From assembly GCA_050116035.1 (NCBI GenBank), contig JASFPJ010000198.1:1-6355 (forward strand): a stretch of 6,355 nt of DNA. Direction: 5' to 3'. Positions within the stretch are counted from its first letter, which is position 1. Each line of letters starts with the position of its first letter. The DNA is from SOIA01 sp050116035 (GTDB taxonomy: Bacteria; Acidobacteriota; Aminicenantia; Aminicenantales; Aminicenantaceae). Made by a program: the position numbers and the translations under genes. The notes under the pieces were generated by a model. That model ran no database searches. It was not told where the DNA came from and was given only the letters and a program-made list of their open reading frames with translations. Shown in pieces: positions 1 to 5,669 of this stretch.

Positions 1-1
1 T

Positions 2-127
2 TTTAAGCGAGTGGAAACCCAAATTCATAAAAATCGACTTCCACAACCGGAGTTGAAGCGCATGAGCAATCTGGATAGTTTTTTCCCTCAACAAATGAAT
101 CGAATGAGCTTCTTGCATCTAAGCTAA
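2..127 (+). CDS. Possible 3' end of an unidentified gene (partial)
   Basis: A frame is open from the left window edge for 41 codons and ends in TAA at 125-127. The visible C-terminus is basic and polar and ends in MSFLHLS. I do not recognise a family. It would be convergent with the DUF4870 gene, whose terminator lies at 165-190, and that layout is natural for a real gene end. The call is weak: 41 open codons can occur by chance, and the minus strand also has an open frame here (ATG at 118 reading off the edge) with no visible ribosome binding site. Sequence left of the window would decide it. Confidence 0.25.
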   Translation, partial: FKRVETQIHKNRLPQPELKRMSNLDSFFPQQMNRMSFLHLS

Positions 128-164
128 GTAAGAAATAAGCGGCGCGCTGAAAGCATGAATATGG

Positions 165-190
165 AAAAAAACCTGAAGCATGAATCCAGA
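165..190 (-). terminator. Intrinsic terminator after the DUF4870 gene
   Basis: On the minus strand CTGGA (189-185) pairs with TTCAG (177-173) around a 7-nt loop. A U-G wobble (190/172) extends the stem, and a run of seven T follows (171-165). The stem is short and contains a G-U pair, but its position, about 25 nt past the stop codon at 216, and the uninterrupted T run fit a rho-independent terminator. Confidence 0.5.
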
Positions 191-215
191 GTCGGCTGTT
201 TCCCTGATAAAAGTT

Positions 216-569
216 TCATGTGACGAGCCTTATGATGAAAGGATACCGGAATTCCTCGCCCTCATTCGCCTTAACAGCTGCGACGATGACCAAGATGAAA
301 AAAGCTATTCCCAGAGCGATCAACAAGATATATCCGATAAATATCACGGTCAGAATACCTGCAAAAATGCAGCAGATAGTGAACGTTATCTGAAAATTCA
401 GGGATTCTTTCCCCTGGTCATCGACAAAAGGCGATTCGTCTTTCTTGACCAGCCAGACGATGAGTGGCCCGAAGATATTTCCAAAAAGAGGAAAGATGAA
501 TACAGCCAATGCTGATAGATGACAGAACATCCCCCATATTCTCTCCTGTTTTGGATCCATTTTCGCCAT
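216..569 (-). CDS. DUF4870 domain-containing small membrane protein
   Basis: This is a 117-residue integral membrane protein of the DUF4870 (Tic20-like fold) family, whose molecular function is not established. The family signature is clear: ERIWGMFCHLSAL near residues 9-21, then GNIFGPLIVWLVKKDESPFVDDQGKESLNFQ (about 30-60), then a hydrophobic hairpin (about 62-100), and a KANEGEEFRYPFIIRL tail. I read one hydrophobic segment at about 14-41 and two at 62-82 and 83-101. The start is the ATG at 569, not an upstream in-frame GTG at 587: AGGAGGT at 582-576 sits 6 nt before the ATG and would overlap an N-terminal extension. The gene is monocistronic, with its own promoter at 620-648 and a terminator at 165-190. 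Family assignment is firm; function is unknown. Confidence 0.9.
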   Translation of the reverse strand: MAKMDPKQERIWGMFCHLSALAVFIFPLFGNIFGPLIVWLVKKDESPFVDDQGKESLNFQITFTICCIFAGILTVIFIGYILLIALGIAFFILVIVAAVKANEGEEFRYPFIIRLVT

Positions 570-575
570 CCCAAA

Positions 576-582
576 ACCTCCT
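576..582 (-). promoter_or_regulatory. Strong ribosome binding site of the DUF4870 gene
   Basis: AGGAGGT on the minus strand lies 6 nt upstream of the ATG at 569. It fixes that ATG as the start and rules out the GTG at 587, which would lie upstream of the site itself. Confidence 0.75.
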
Positions 583-611
583 ACCACTGAGAAAAAAATA
601 CAGCCTCAAAA

Positions 612-626
612 TTAGGATAATCCTAA
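612..626 (-). promoter_or_regulatory. Palindromic operator candidate over the -10 of the DUF4870 promoter
   Basis: This is a perfect inverted repeat, TTAGGAT-N-ATCCTAA, with 7-nt arms and a single central base. It completely covers the predicted -10 hexamer (620-625) and runs to the likely transcription start. The placement is that of a repressor operator. No regulator for it is encoded next to it, so which protein binds is unknown. Confidence 0.4.
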
Positions 627-648
627 ATTATCGATTTCTCCTTGTCAA
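620..648 (-). promoter_or_regulatory. Sigma-70 promoter of the DUF4870 gene
   Basis: On the minus strand a perfect -35 TTGACA (648-643) is followed by a 17-nt spacer and a -10 TAGGAT (625-620, 4 of 6 consensus bases). Transcription would start near 613, giving a leader of roughly 44 nt before the ATG at 569. Confidence 0.6.
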
Positions 649-751
649 TTCAAAACTCAAAAAGATAATCGATCCAATCCGACAAAGCCCCATTTCATCA
701 AAGCCACATAACCGATATCACTAGAATTCTGGTTCTAAAAACGAGTTTTCT

Positions 752-1456
752 CTACTCAGCATTTTCTTTCTTCCCCATAGCCACACCTATGGCGACTTGG
801 ATAATCGAATTCTTGGCTGCAATTCCTGGATTGTTTCTGATCGTATCCATTAAGCCTAAATAGTACCGGAGATTGACATTGATACCTCTTTTCCCAAGGA
901 AACGATACTCCAAGTTGAAAACCAATCCAAAATCAAAAGATTGAAACTGGGATTTGACATCGTCTTTGAAAACGAGATCATCCGATTCGAACACCTCTGA
1001 GACATATTTATTCTTGGCGCCTGTCAGTATTCCAAACTGGGGGCCAATTCCGAAACTAATTTCCTCTTTAAATGAGTATTTTGCGAGCACGGGTATGGAG
1101 AAATAGGTGAGTTGAGTCGTGACTTCGGCATCCGTGATCAAGGGATCGAGGTTCGGATCTCCCAGCAGGACAGGCGAAATCCCCTTGGCTCCCATAGAAC
1201 ATCTAAGAAACACTTCTGGCTGCAAGGCAAACTTATCGTTTATTTTAATGGTACCGTATAATCCTAATGCCAAACCCATCTCCATTTTGCTGTCAGCTGT
1301 GTTGGTCAGACTTGAAAGATTTCCAGCCAGCCTGACTCCCAGCTCAAAGTTTTCAGATACCAACTTGTCCCCAAAAAGGAGTCCAAGTAACACTTGAGAA
1401 TTGGATACATTGACTAACAACAAAACAAAAAGTGCGACAATAATAATTTTTTTCAT
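752..1456 (-). CDS. Outer-membrane beta-barrel (porin-family) protein
   Basis: This is a secreted protein of 234 residues, predicted to form a small beta-barrel in the outer membrane. Residues 1-20 are a signal peptide: MKK, a hydrophobic core (IIIVALFVLLLV) and a polar SNS before the likely cleavage site. The mature part has the alternating aromatic and small-residue strands of the OMP_b-brl (PF13568-like) family, for example FELGVRLAGN, LALGLYGTIKIND, FALQPEVFLR, YFSIPVLAKYSF, FGIGPQFGILTG and FDFGLVFNLEYRF. The 'FSIP..AKY' and 'GIGPQ' motifs are typical of it. I chose the ATG at 1456, although an in-frame start exists at 1498, because GGGAGA lies just before 1456 and the signal peptide then begins at residue 1. 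The C-terminus (GKKENAE) lacks the usual terminal aromatic residue. It lies 111 nt downstream of the larger barrel gene and may be co-transcribed with it. Ligand and role are unknown. Confidence 0.8.
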   Translation of the reverse strand: MKKIIIVALFVLLLVNVSNSQVLLGLLFGDKLVSENFELGVRLAGNLSSLTNTADSKMEMGLALGLYGTIKINDKFALQPEVFLRCSMGAKGISPVLLGDPNLDPLITDAEVTTQLTYFSIPVLAKYSFKEEISFGIGPQFGILTGAKNKYVSEVFESDDLVFKDDVKSQFQSFDFGLVFNLEYRFLGKRGINVNLRYYLGLMDTIRNNPGIAAKNSIIQVAIGVAMGKKENAE

Positions 1457-1567
1457 CTCTATCTCCCGCAGATAATTTGATTTGCTTGAATTATCCATTT
1501 GAATTCAGTTCAATCCGCAAAGCTTCATCATTCAAAGTAAAGGGATTAAGTCTGGCACAAAACGGGT

Positions 1568-2968
1568 CTAAAATGCAAATCCCAGGATAAATTTAAAGCT
1601 TGAATAATTAAATTCATATAGGCTGGCGACTCCAATCAACCTCTCCTGAAGATCTTCGGGAATAGGATCGAGTCTTTCCACAGTCTGACGTCTGCCAAAG
1701 GCATATCCTAATCCAACTGTCAGCGAGTAACGCAAGATCTTAAAAGTTGTTCCACCCATGATATGATAGATATTCCAATCCGTCACAGAAAGGTTTGTAT
1801 CCGTATCTGGTCTTCTCGCTGAAAAATCAGTGGTGAAACTGGAGTACGTTTTTAGATTTGGATTGAAAGTATATTCCATCCCAATGCCAAAATTCAAAAC
1901 ACTGTCGAGTTCATGAGTCACTTTATTGGGCAAATTCTCACCTGTACTCTGGACAGTGAAGTCTTTCACACTCAATACTTCATATTTATCTACGCTACAA
2001 AACCATTCCGCACTTCCGTACAGACGGAAGTTTTCAAATTTGTATGTCATTCCGATTCCCAGAGATAATGGAGTGCGGTAATTAGAGTCCAGGTCGTCTT
2101 GAAAGTCGGTTGCCATATAATCATCGTTTATGCCGTCACTGTCGATGTCCTGCCTCACGACAGTGACGTTAACTCCAGAGGTCCCACTCCCATAGAGCTT
2201 TACGCTGGGAGTGGCGAATGTCAATCCCAGAGTTATACGGTCAAAGTCAAAGGCCAGGCCCAGCTTCCACAGCATGCGATAGTTCGAATACCTGAAATCT
2301 CGTTTGTAAATCGTCATGGCGACTTCACCATCAAATGTGAGCGCTTCTGCAAGTGTTTGAAAGTTCACGCTGTGGCTCCGAAATATCGTATACTGGCTGA
2401 TACCGATTCCGAAATGGTCATTGACTCTATACGACCAGGTTATTCCCCACCAGGGTTCGGATAAGCTTTCATTCAGTCGAAAATCAGTAGCGATTTCTTC
2501 TTCACCCGGGGAGTCTAAAATCACATCCTTTGATTCAATCACTGTGCCGGAAAGTCCAAGTTCGACCTCATGACGCGTCAACACAGAATACCCCAGCCAG
2601 TGCTTTCCAAGCCATTTAAATTTAATCATACCGGCGACGAGTGAAGGAGCTGGGCTCAAATTTGAAGAAGCGACATCCACATTCCCCCCGGCAAGACCCT
2701 TGAGTGTTATGCTTGGATACTGAAAAATTTTAGCAGCCATCACTGTTTCAGGATCTTTGATTAAGCTTAATCCGCCTGGATTGTAGTATGTTCCGCTGAG
2801 GTCCAGGACACTTCCGATGACCAATCCCCCAAGTAATGTTGAACGCGTGCCATATTGATGGGTCCAGTAGTGGGTATCCTGAGCGTTTCCTCTTATAGAT
2901 ACTGAAAACAGAATTAAAATCGCTATTAGAAATCTTTGAGCACTATTCATGATACATGTTGTTAACAA
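1568..2968 (-). CDS. FadL/OMPP1-like outer-membrane beta-barrel protein
   Basis: This is a 466-residue outer-membrane protein. An N-terminal signal peptide (RFLIAILILFSVSIRGNAQ, to about residue 30) is followed by DTHYWTHQYGTRSTLLGG and GTYYNPGGLSLI (60-70). The 'YYNPGGL' motif is typical of FadL/OMPP1/TodX-like barrels, which move hydrophobic compounds across the outer membrane. Many amphipathic strands follow and the chain ends in Phe (FKFILGFAF), as barrels recognised by BamA do. A loop at 274-283 reads DIDSDGINDD, like thrombospondin type-3/EF-hand-like calcium-binding loops. Two starts are possible. A TTG at 2968 lies 7 nt after AAAGGA (2981-2976). An ATG at 2950 gives a 6-residue shorter, equally good signal peptide but has no nearby ribosome binding site. 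A promoter lies directly upstream (2999-3027). The substrate cannot be inferred. Confidence 0.8.
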   Translation of the reverse strand: MLTTCIMNSAQRFLIAILILFSVSIRGNAQDTHYWTHQYGTRSTLLGGLVIGSVLDLSGTYYNPGGLSLIKDPETVMAAKIFQYPSITLKGLAGGNVDVASSNLSPAPSLVAGMIKFKWLGKHWLGYSVLTRHEVELGLSGTVIESKDVILDSPGEEEIATDFRLNESLSEPWWGITWSYRVNDHFGIGISQYTIFRSHSVNFQTLAEALTFDGEVAMTIYKRDFRYSNYRMLWKLGLAFDFDRITLGLTFATPSVKLYGSGTSGVNVTVVRQDIDSDGINDDYMATDFQDDLDSNYRTPLSLGIGMTYKFENFRLYGSAEWFCSVDKYEVLSVKDFTVQSTGENLPNKVTHELDSVLNFGIGMEYTFNPNLKTYSSFTTDFSARRPDTDTNLSVTDWNIYHIMGGTTFKILRYSLTVGLGYAFGRRQTVERLDPIPEDLQERLIGVASLYEFNYSSFKFILGFAF

Positions 2969-2975
2969 ACATGAA

Positions 2976-2981
2976 TCCTTT
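2976..2981 (-). promoter_or_regulatory. Ribosome binding site favouring a TTG start at 2968
   Basis: AAAGGA on the minus strand is 7 nt from the TTG at 2968. It is 25 nt from the alternative ATG at 2950, which is too far for normal use. This favours the unusual start codon for the large barrel gene. Confidence 0.4.
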
Positions 2982-2998
2982 CACTTAGAGCTCCCGCT

Positions 2999-3027
2999 AT
3001 TATATCAGGTTGCATTTGAGCGGTCTA
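2999..3027 (-). promoter_or_regulatory. Extended -10 sigma-70 promoter of the FadL-like gene
   Basis: On the minus strand the -35 is TAGACC (3027-3022, 4 of 6 consensus bases). A 17-nt spacer follows, then a perfect -10 TATAAT (3004-2999) preceded by TGA, which makes an extended TGn -10. Transcription should start near 2992, leaving a short leader with AAAGGA before the TTG at 2968. Confidence 0.7.
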
Positions 3028-3106
3028 TTGGACTTTACTCCATTGAGTTTAAGGAGACGAATAGCCTCACTCCAATCCCACAGCCGGCTTAAATTCGACT
3101 ACAGAT

Positions 3107-3131
3107 AATAAAAGGAAATTTAGATTTTTCC
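3107..3131 (-). terminator. Weak candidate terminator after the tRNA-Asn gene
   Basis: On the minus strand GGAAA (3131-3127) can pair with TTTCC (3118-3114) across an 8-nt loop, followed by TTTTATT. The stem is only five pairs and A/T rich, and a competing TTTCC/GGAAA pairing lies just upstream. The position, shortly after the tRNA 3' end at 3143, is right, but the strength is doubtful. Confidence 0.3.
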
Positions 3132-3183
3132 CCCTGGAAAGTTGGCTCCTCGGGTAGGACTCGAACCTACAACCTAGTGGTTA

Positions 3184-3481
3184 CAAGTGCCCCAGAATTT
3201 CTTCTGGGCTTGGACTATCTCTTCACCCTTCCTTGATAAGAAGGTTAGGGTGTCGGGCGCTTCCCCCAGAACATCCCTGGAGTACGAGCATACGCTCTAG
3301 TCTCTGCACCTTCTCTGATCTTTTTTACAAGATCATAGCTTGGCTCAGGGTTACCATACTCCTGTTTCTTTTTTAACAGGGTGAAGGCTTCCCTGAATTC
3401 ACCCGATTTTTCAACCACGATCTCTCGTGGAAGCTGCATTCCGGAATGAATCTCGGTTGTCACCCATTCATTCCTCTTTTT
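3184..3481 (-). ncRNA. Group I self-splicing intron in the tRNA-Asn anticodon loop
   Basis: The 298-nt intron follows a 5' exon ending in U and ends in G, as group I splicing requires. P1: the IGS GCAGCU (3437-3432) pairs with exon GGCUGU (3487-3482), with a U-G pair at the splice site; its loop holds a 9-bp hairpin (3474-3466/3451-3443). P2 is CCACGA-GAGA-TCGTGG (3430-3415). P3 is TCGGGTG (3406-3400) with CGCCCGA (3259-3253). P4 is TTCAGGG (3397-3391) with CCCTGAG (3350-3344). A P5 hairpin is CCTGTT/AACAGG (3380-3361) and a P6 hairpin TGATCTT/AAGATCA (3335-3316). P7 is GACTA (3302-3298) with TAGTC (3217-3213). P8 is CACCCT/AGGGTG (3252-3224). P9 is CCCAGAA-GAAA-TTCTGGG (3208-3191), and P9.0 pairs AAG with CTT before the final G. 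The P, Q (CCCTGAGCCAAGC), R (GTGCAGAGACTAG) and S (GATAGTCC) elements are plain. It encodes no endonuclease. The core resembles subgroup IC3, with an added insert at 3297-3260. Confidence 0.93.
3260..3297 (-). other. P7.1/P7.2-like insertion within the group I intron core
   Basis: Between the 5' strand of P7 and the 3' strand of P3 lie about 38 nt that fold into two hairpins. One is GAGC-GTAT-GCTC (3297-3286). The other is CTCCAG...CTGGGG, within roughly 3282-3264. Short tRNA introns of the cyanobacterial Leu(UAA) type have essentially no sequence here, whereas subgroup IA introns carry P7.1/P7.2 hairpins at this point. The pairing is read by eye. Confidence 0.6.
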
Positions 3482-3530
3482 ACAGCCACCCGCTCTGCCG
3501 ATTGAGCTACCGAGGAGCAGGTTCTCATTA

Positions 3531-3559
3531 AATTTAGCAAAAGAGCTAAAAAATAGCAA
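3531..3559 (-). promoter_or_regulatory. Promoter of the split tRNA-Asn gene
   Basis: On the minus strand the -35 is TTGCTA (3559-3554, 4 of 6 bases). A 17-nt spacer follows, then a -10 TAAATT (3536-3531, 4 of 6) preceded by TGC, giving an extended -10. The start would fall near 3524, about 8 nt before the mature tRNA 5' end at 3516, a usual leader length. Confidence 0.5.
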
Positions 3560-3667
3560 CGTTTTCTAAAATTCCTCTCATGAGCCTATCAACATTTCTA
3601 TTATCTGCGCACAGCCGCATTAAACCAGATAAAATTGTGAATAGCTAAGAAAATCCGATGGGGGTGG

Positions 3668-4414
3668 TTAAAAACGGTAACTGGCTTGTTTTATCTTTTT
3701 GCGATAGTCATCTCCGTCCATCTGCACAATTTTACACATTTCATAAAGCCTGGACCGGAGACGGACGCCAATCCTGTCCACAAGAGTCTCTTTGCCCTTT
3801 TTGAAATAGGCCTCCCTGGTATCCTCTTCCTCTTCATCGGTATCCGGGTAATTGGAGGTGAATATTGTCAACTTCTTGTTGTTATACCGGTTGTTGATGA
3901 TATAGAAGACGGTCTCCTCCACCCAAGCCGTGGTCCTTTTAGCTCCTAATTCATCCAGGACGAGCACATCGGAATGAAAAATTGGTGATAATACATCCAC
4001 CTCGGTCAGCTCAGAATCAGGCGAATAAGTACTCTGGATATTCCTGATCAATTCCCTGAAGTCACAGAAATAACAGGGAACCGCCTTCTTGTGGATGAGC
4101 TCATTCATAGTGGCCACAGCCAGATGTGTTTTTCCGACTCCACAGGGACCGAGGAAAAGGAGGCCGACATCCTGCACTGGATAATTTTTTATGAATTTTT
4201 TCACTATTTTCATGGCATCCTTGTGCGAGTCATTGTGAATTTCGAAGTTTTTGAATGAGCAATCCCGGTACCTTCTCGGGATATTAGCCTGTTCAAACAG
4301 AATCTGATTCTTCCTCTCACTGAAACACTTGCACCGCCTGGCCGTCGTCCCTGGACCGGACTCCACCAAGACCCAGCCCGTTCCCTGACATTCACTGCAC
4401 GTCGTTTCAGGCAT
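3668..4414 (-). CDS. DnaC/IstB-type AAA+ ATPase with N-terminal zinc motif, probable helicase loader
   Basis: This 248-residue ATPase belongs to the DnaC/DnaI/IstB group, which load the replicative helicase onto DNA or assist IS21-type transposases. An N-terminal cysteine cluster (C6-x2-C9, C28-x-C30) looks like a small zinc site, as in DnaI-type loaders. The Walker A motif is GPCGVGKT (89-96), Walker B is VLVLDELGA (150-158), sensor 1 is TSN (186-188), and RLRSRL (218-223) fits the arginine-finger region. The ATG at 4414 overlaps the sigma-factor stop in TGATG, with GAGGA 11 nt upstream, so translation is probably coupled. There is no istA-like transposase or inverted repeat nearby, so a chromosomal helicase loader is more likely than IstB. 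It is the last gene of the operon; no clear intrinsic terminator follows it. The specific helicase partner is inferred only from the family. Confidence 0.85.
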   Translation of the reverse strand: MPETTCSECQGTGWVLVESGPGTTARRCKCFSERKNQILFEQANIPRRYRDCSFKNFEIHNDSHKDAMKIVKKFIKNYPVQDVGLLFLGPCGVGKTHLAVATMNELIHKKAVPCYFCDFRELIRNIQSTYSPDSELTEVDVLSPIFHSDVLVLDELGAKRTTAWVEETVFYIINNRYNNKKLTIFTSNYPDTDEEEEDTREAYFKKGKETLVDRIGVRLRSRLYEMCKIVQMDGDDYRKKIKQASYRF

Positions 4415-5262
4415 CAGTTTAAATATCCTCTGAGTTGTTGGAGATTATGAGAGCGAGCCAATTTTCTCATTGCCTTTTGCTCAATCTGTCTCACTCTCTC
4501 CCTGGATAACTTCAACTCGTCCCCTATCTCCTGGAGAGTACGAGGTTTATCGTCATCCAGGCCAAACCTGGATTTTATCACAAATATCTCTTTCTCATCC
4601 AGCCCCTTTAACAACGTCCTGATCTGTTCCTGGATGGAATTTTTAATAATCTGGTATTCCACGGATGGCGTAATGCTGTCCTCAATTCTATCTCCCATTT
4701 CCCGATCTTCATCATAAAATGTATCGCTCAGGGAAACATCTTTCTCGTCCAATAATTCCAGGTCTTCAACCTCATCCACAGCAATGCCCATCCTCTTGGC
4801 TATTTCTTCTCGCGTGGGGTCTCTTCCCAGCTCAGTTTTAAGCTGAGCCTCCTTTCTTTTCATCTCAGATATCTTATCGGAGAGTTTCTGAGGCACATGG
4901 TAGGCACGTGAAGACCGTGTCAAAGCATGAATGATCGCCTGCCTGATCCACCACACGGCATATGATATGAACTTGACATTCCTGTCTGGATCAAACCTCT
5001 TTGCGGCTTCGATCAGCCCAAGATTCCCTTCATTGATCAGGTCGAACATTCCCATCCCCATCCCTTTATATTTTTTCACATAAGAGACAACGAACCGAAG
5101 ATTGGCTTCTATTAACTTCTTTAAAGCCTCTTTATCGCCTTTATGGATTCGTTTTCCTAGTTTTTTTTCTTCTTCTTGTGTGAGAATGGGATATTTCGCT
5201 ATCTGGCTCAGATAAGTCCTTAAATTCTTAAAATCCAGATAGCCCCTGTCATCATTCGCCAT
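4414..5262 (-). CDS. RNA polymerase sigma-70 factor (RpoD/SigA-like, compact)
   Basis: This is a 282-residue sigma factor that directs RNA polymerase to promoters. Region 1.2 spans about 8-45 (LRTYLSQIAKYPILTQEEE). Region 2 spans about 49-118, with NLRFVVSYVKKY, DLINEGNLGLIEAAKRFDP and the promoter-melting KFISYAVWWIRQAI. Region 3 covers about 127-203. Region 4 runs from about 211 to 275, with helix-turn-helix TLQEIGDELKLSRERVRQIE (242-261). It lacks region 1.1 and the large non-conserved insert of E. coli RpoD, so it has the short form seen in many phyla. The WW pair and RERVRQIE are those of group 1/2 factors, not of ECF or sigma-32 types. Whether it is the housekeeping factor or a heat-shock/alternative group 2 factor is open. 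The ATG at 5262 lies inside the last codons of the hspR-like gene (11-nt overlap) and has only a weak nearby ribosome binding site, suggesting coupled translation. Confidence 0.9.
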   Translation of the reverse strand: MANDDRGYLDFKNLRTYLSQIAKYPILTQEEEKKLGKRIHKGDKEALKKLIEANLRFVVSYVKKYKGMGMGMFDLINEGNLGLIEAAKRFDPDRNVKFISYAVWWIRQAIIHALTRSSRAYHVPQKLSDKISEMKRKEAQLKTELGRDPTREEIAKRMGIAVDEVEDLELLDEKDVSLSDTFYDEDREMGDRIEDSITPSVEYQIIKNSIQEQIRTLLKGLDEKEIFVIKSRFGLDDDKPRTLQEIGDELKLSRERVRQIEQKAMRKLARSHNLQQLRGYLN

Positions 5263-5668
5263 TTTTTTCTTTCACTTTCTCCTTCTCTATCCTTATGATC
5301 TTTGCCGGGCTGACGCGCACCATGCTTTTTGTCCTGAGTTCAAACTCCTCTTCCTTCCCTTCAAAAAATTCCTTCCTGATGTATTCCAGGAACATATTCA
5401 CTTCTTCTTCAATTTGCTCGATTTTTCTCCTCATATTGATCACCACTTCAACGCCAGCCAGATTAACGCCCAAGTCCCGTGTAAGGTTCAGGATCAGCTC
5501 GAGCTGCCTCAAATCCTCGTCTGTGTAGCATCGGGTATTTCCCTCACTCCGGGATGGCCTCAACAGACCCTCCCTTTCGTAAAGCCTGAGCGTCTGCGGA
5601 TGGATGTTGAACATTTTTGACACACTGCTTATATGATAATAATTCTTTGGTTCTTTTTTTTCTTTCAT
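5252..5668 (-). CDS. hspR: HspR-like MerR-family heat-shock regulator
   Basis: This is a 138-residue DNA-binding regulator of the MerR superfamily, closest in pattern to HspR, which represses the dnaK/dnaJ operon and is assisted by DnaK. The N-terminal winged helix-turn-helix is at about 11-55: YHISSVSKMFNIHPQTLRLY, then the wing EGLLRPSRSEGNTRCY. The stretch 'HPQTLRLYEREGLLRPSR' and the later LGVNLAGVEVVINMR are the HspR hallmarks. A coiled-coil dimerisation helix follows (about 78-102), then a basic tail. The ATG at 5668 starts 1 nt after the dnaJ stop, with GGAGGG 8 nt upstream inside the dnaJ end. Adjacency to dnaJ fits the known dnaK-grpE-dnaJ-hspR arrangement and supports autoregulation from an upstream promoter outside the window. 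I see no HAIR inverted repeat inside the window. Confidence 0.87.
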   Translation of the reverse strand: MKEKKEPKNYYHISSVSKMFNIHPQTLRLYEREGLLRPSRSEGNTRCYTDEDLRQLELILNLTRDLGVNLAGVEVVINMRRKIEQIEEEVNMFLEYIRKEFFEGKEEEFELRTKSMVRVSPAKIIRIEKEKVKEKNGE

Positions 5669-5669
5669 C

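Larger units (their letters stand above)
3143..3516 (-). tRNA. tRNA-Asn(GUU), split by a group I intron
   Basis: The 5' exon is 3516-3482 (35 nt) and the 3' exon is 3183-3143 (41 nt). Joined, they give a 76-nt tRNA with every standard element. The acceptor stem TCCTCGG/CCGAGGA is perfect. The D stem is GCTC/GAGC with an 8-nt loop. The anticodon stem is GGTGG/CCACT with one G-U pair, and the loop CUGUUAA carries anticodon GUU. The variable region AGGTT is short, the T arm is GTAGG TTCGAGT CCTAC, the discriminator base is G73, and CCA is encoded. G34, U35, U36 and G73 are the asparagine identity bases. The intron lies between U35 and U36, inside the anticodon. Shifting the junction by one base would read GUA (Tyr). 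That is rejected because the intron would then not end in G, and bacterial tRNA-Tyr has a long variable arm. Without splicing no functional tRNA forms. Confidence 0.95.

Noticed and set aside
151..186. Direct repeat of AGCATGAAT at 152-160 and 178-186
   Set aside because: It has only two copies of nine bases, one overlapping the terminator stem, and is likely coincidental.
180..515. Plus-strand open frames at 180-515, 509-724, 1119-1397, 2099-2464, 3686-3949, 5295-5528, 5414-5620 and 6147-6338
   Set aside because: Most lie antisense to convincing minus-strand genes (509-724 runs mainly across the DUF4870 promoter region), lack family motifs and show low-complexity translations typical of shadow frames.
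2943..2972. A 9-codon minus-strand mini-ORF (ATG at 2972) ending over the ATG at 2950, as a leader peptide
   Set aside because: It is only nine codons, its ATG is 3 nt from AAAGGA, which is too close, and there is no attenuator-like structure. The TTG start at 2968 explains the ribosome binding site better.
3143..3516. tRNA-Tyr(GUA) reading of the split gene
   Set aside because: It needs a one-base shift that makes the intron end in T instead of G. The short variable region and the G73, GTAGG/CCTAC and acceptor sequences are those of tRNA-Asn.
3245..3559. A 104-codon minus-strand open frame across the intron and the 5' half of the tRNA
   Set aside because: It overlaps the tRNA exon, its promoter and the structured intron core. 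It shows no protein family motif and is explained entirely by the RNA.
3603..3630. Inverted repeat ATCTG...CAGAT / TGCG...CGCA as terminator of the dnaJ operon
   Set aside because: The arms overlap each other and no T run follows on the minus strand, so it does not fit an intrinsic terminator.
3668..4414. IstB of an IS21-type insertion sequence
   Set aside because: There is no istA neighbour and no terminal repeats, and the gene is tightly coupled to the sigma-factor gene, so a chromosomal helicase loader fits better.
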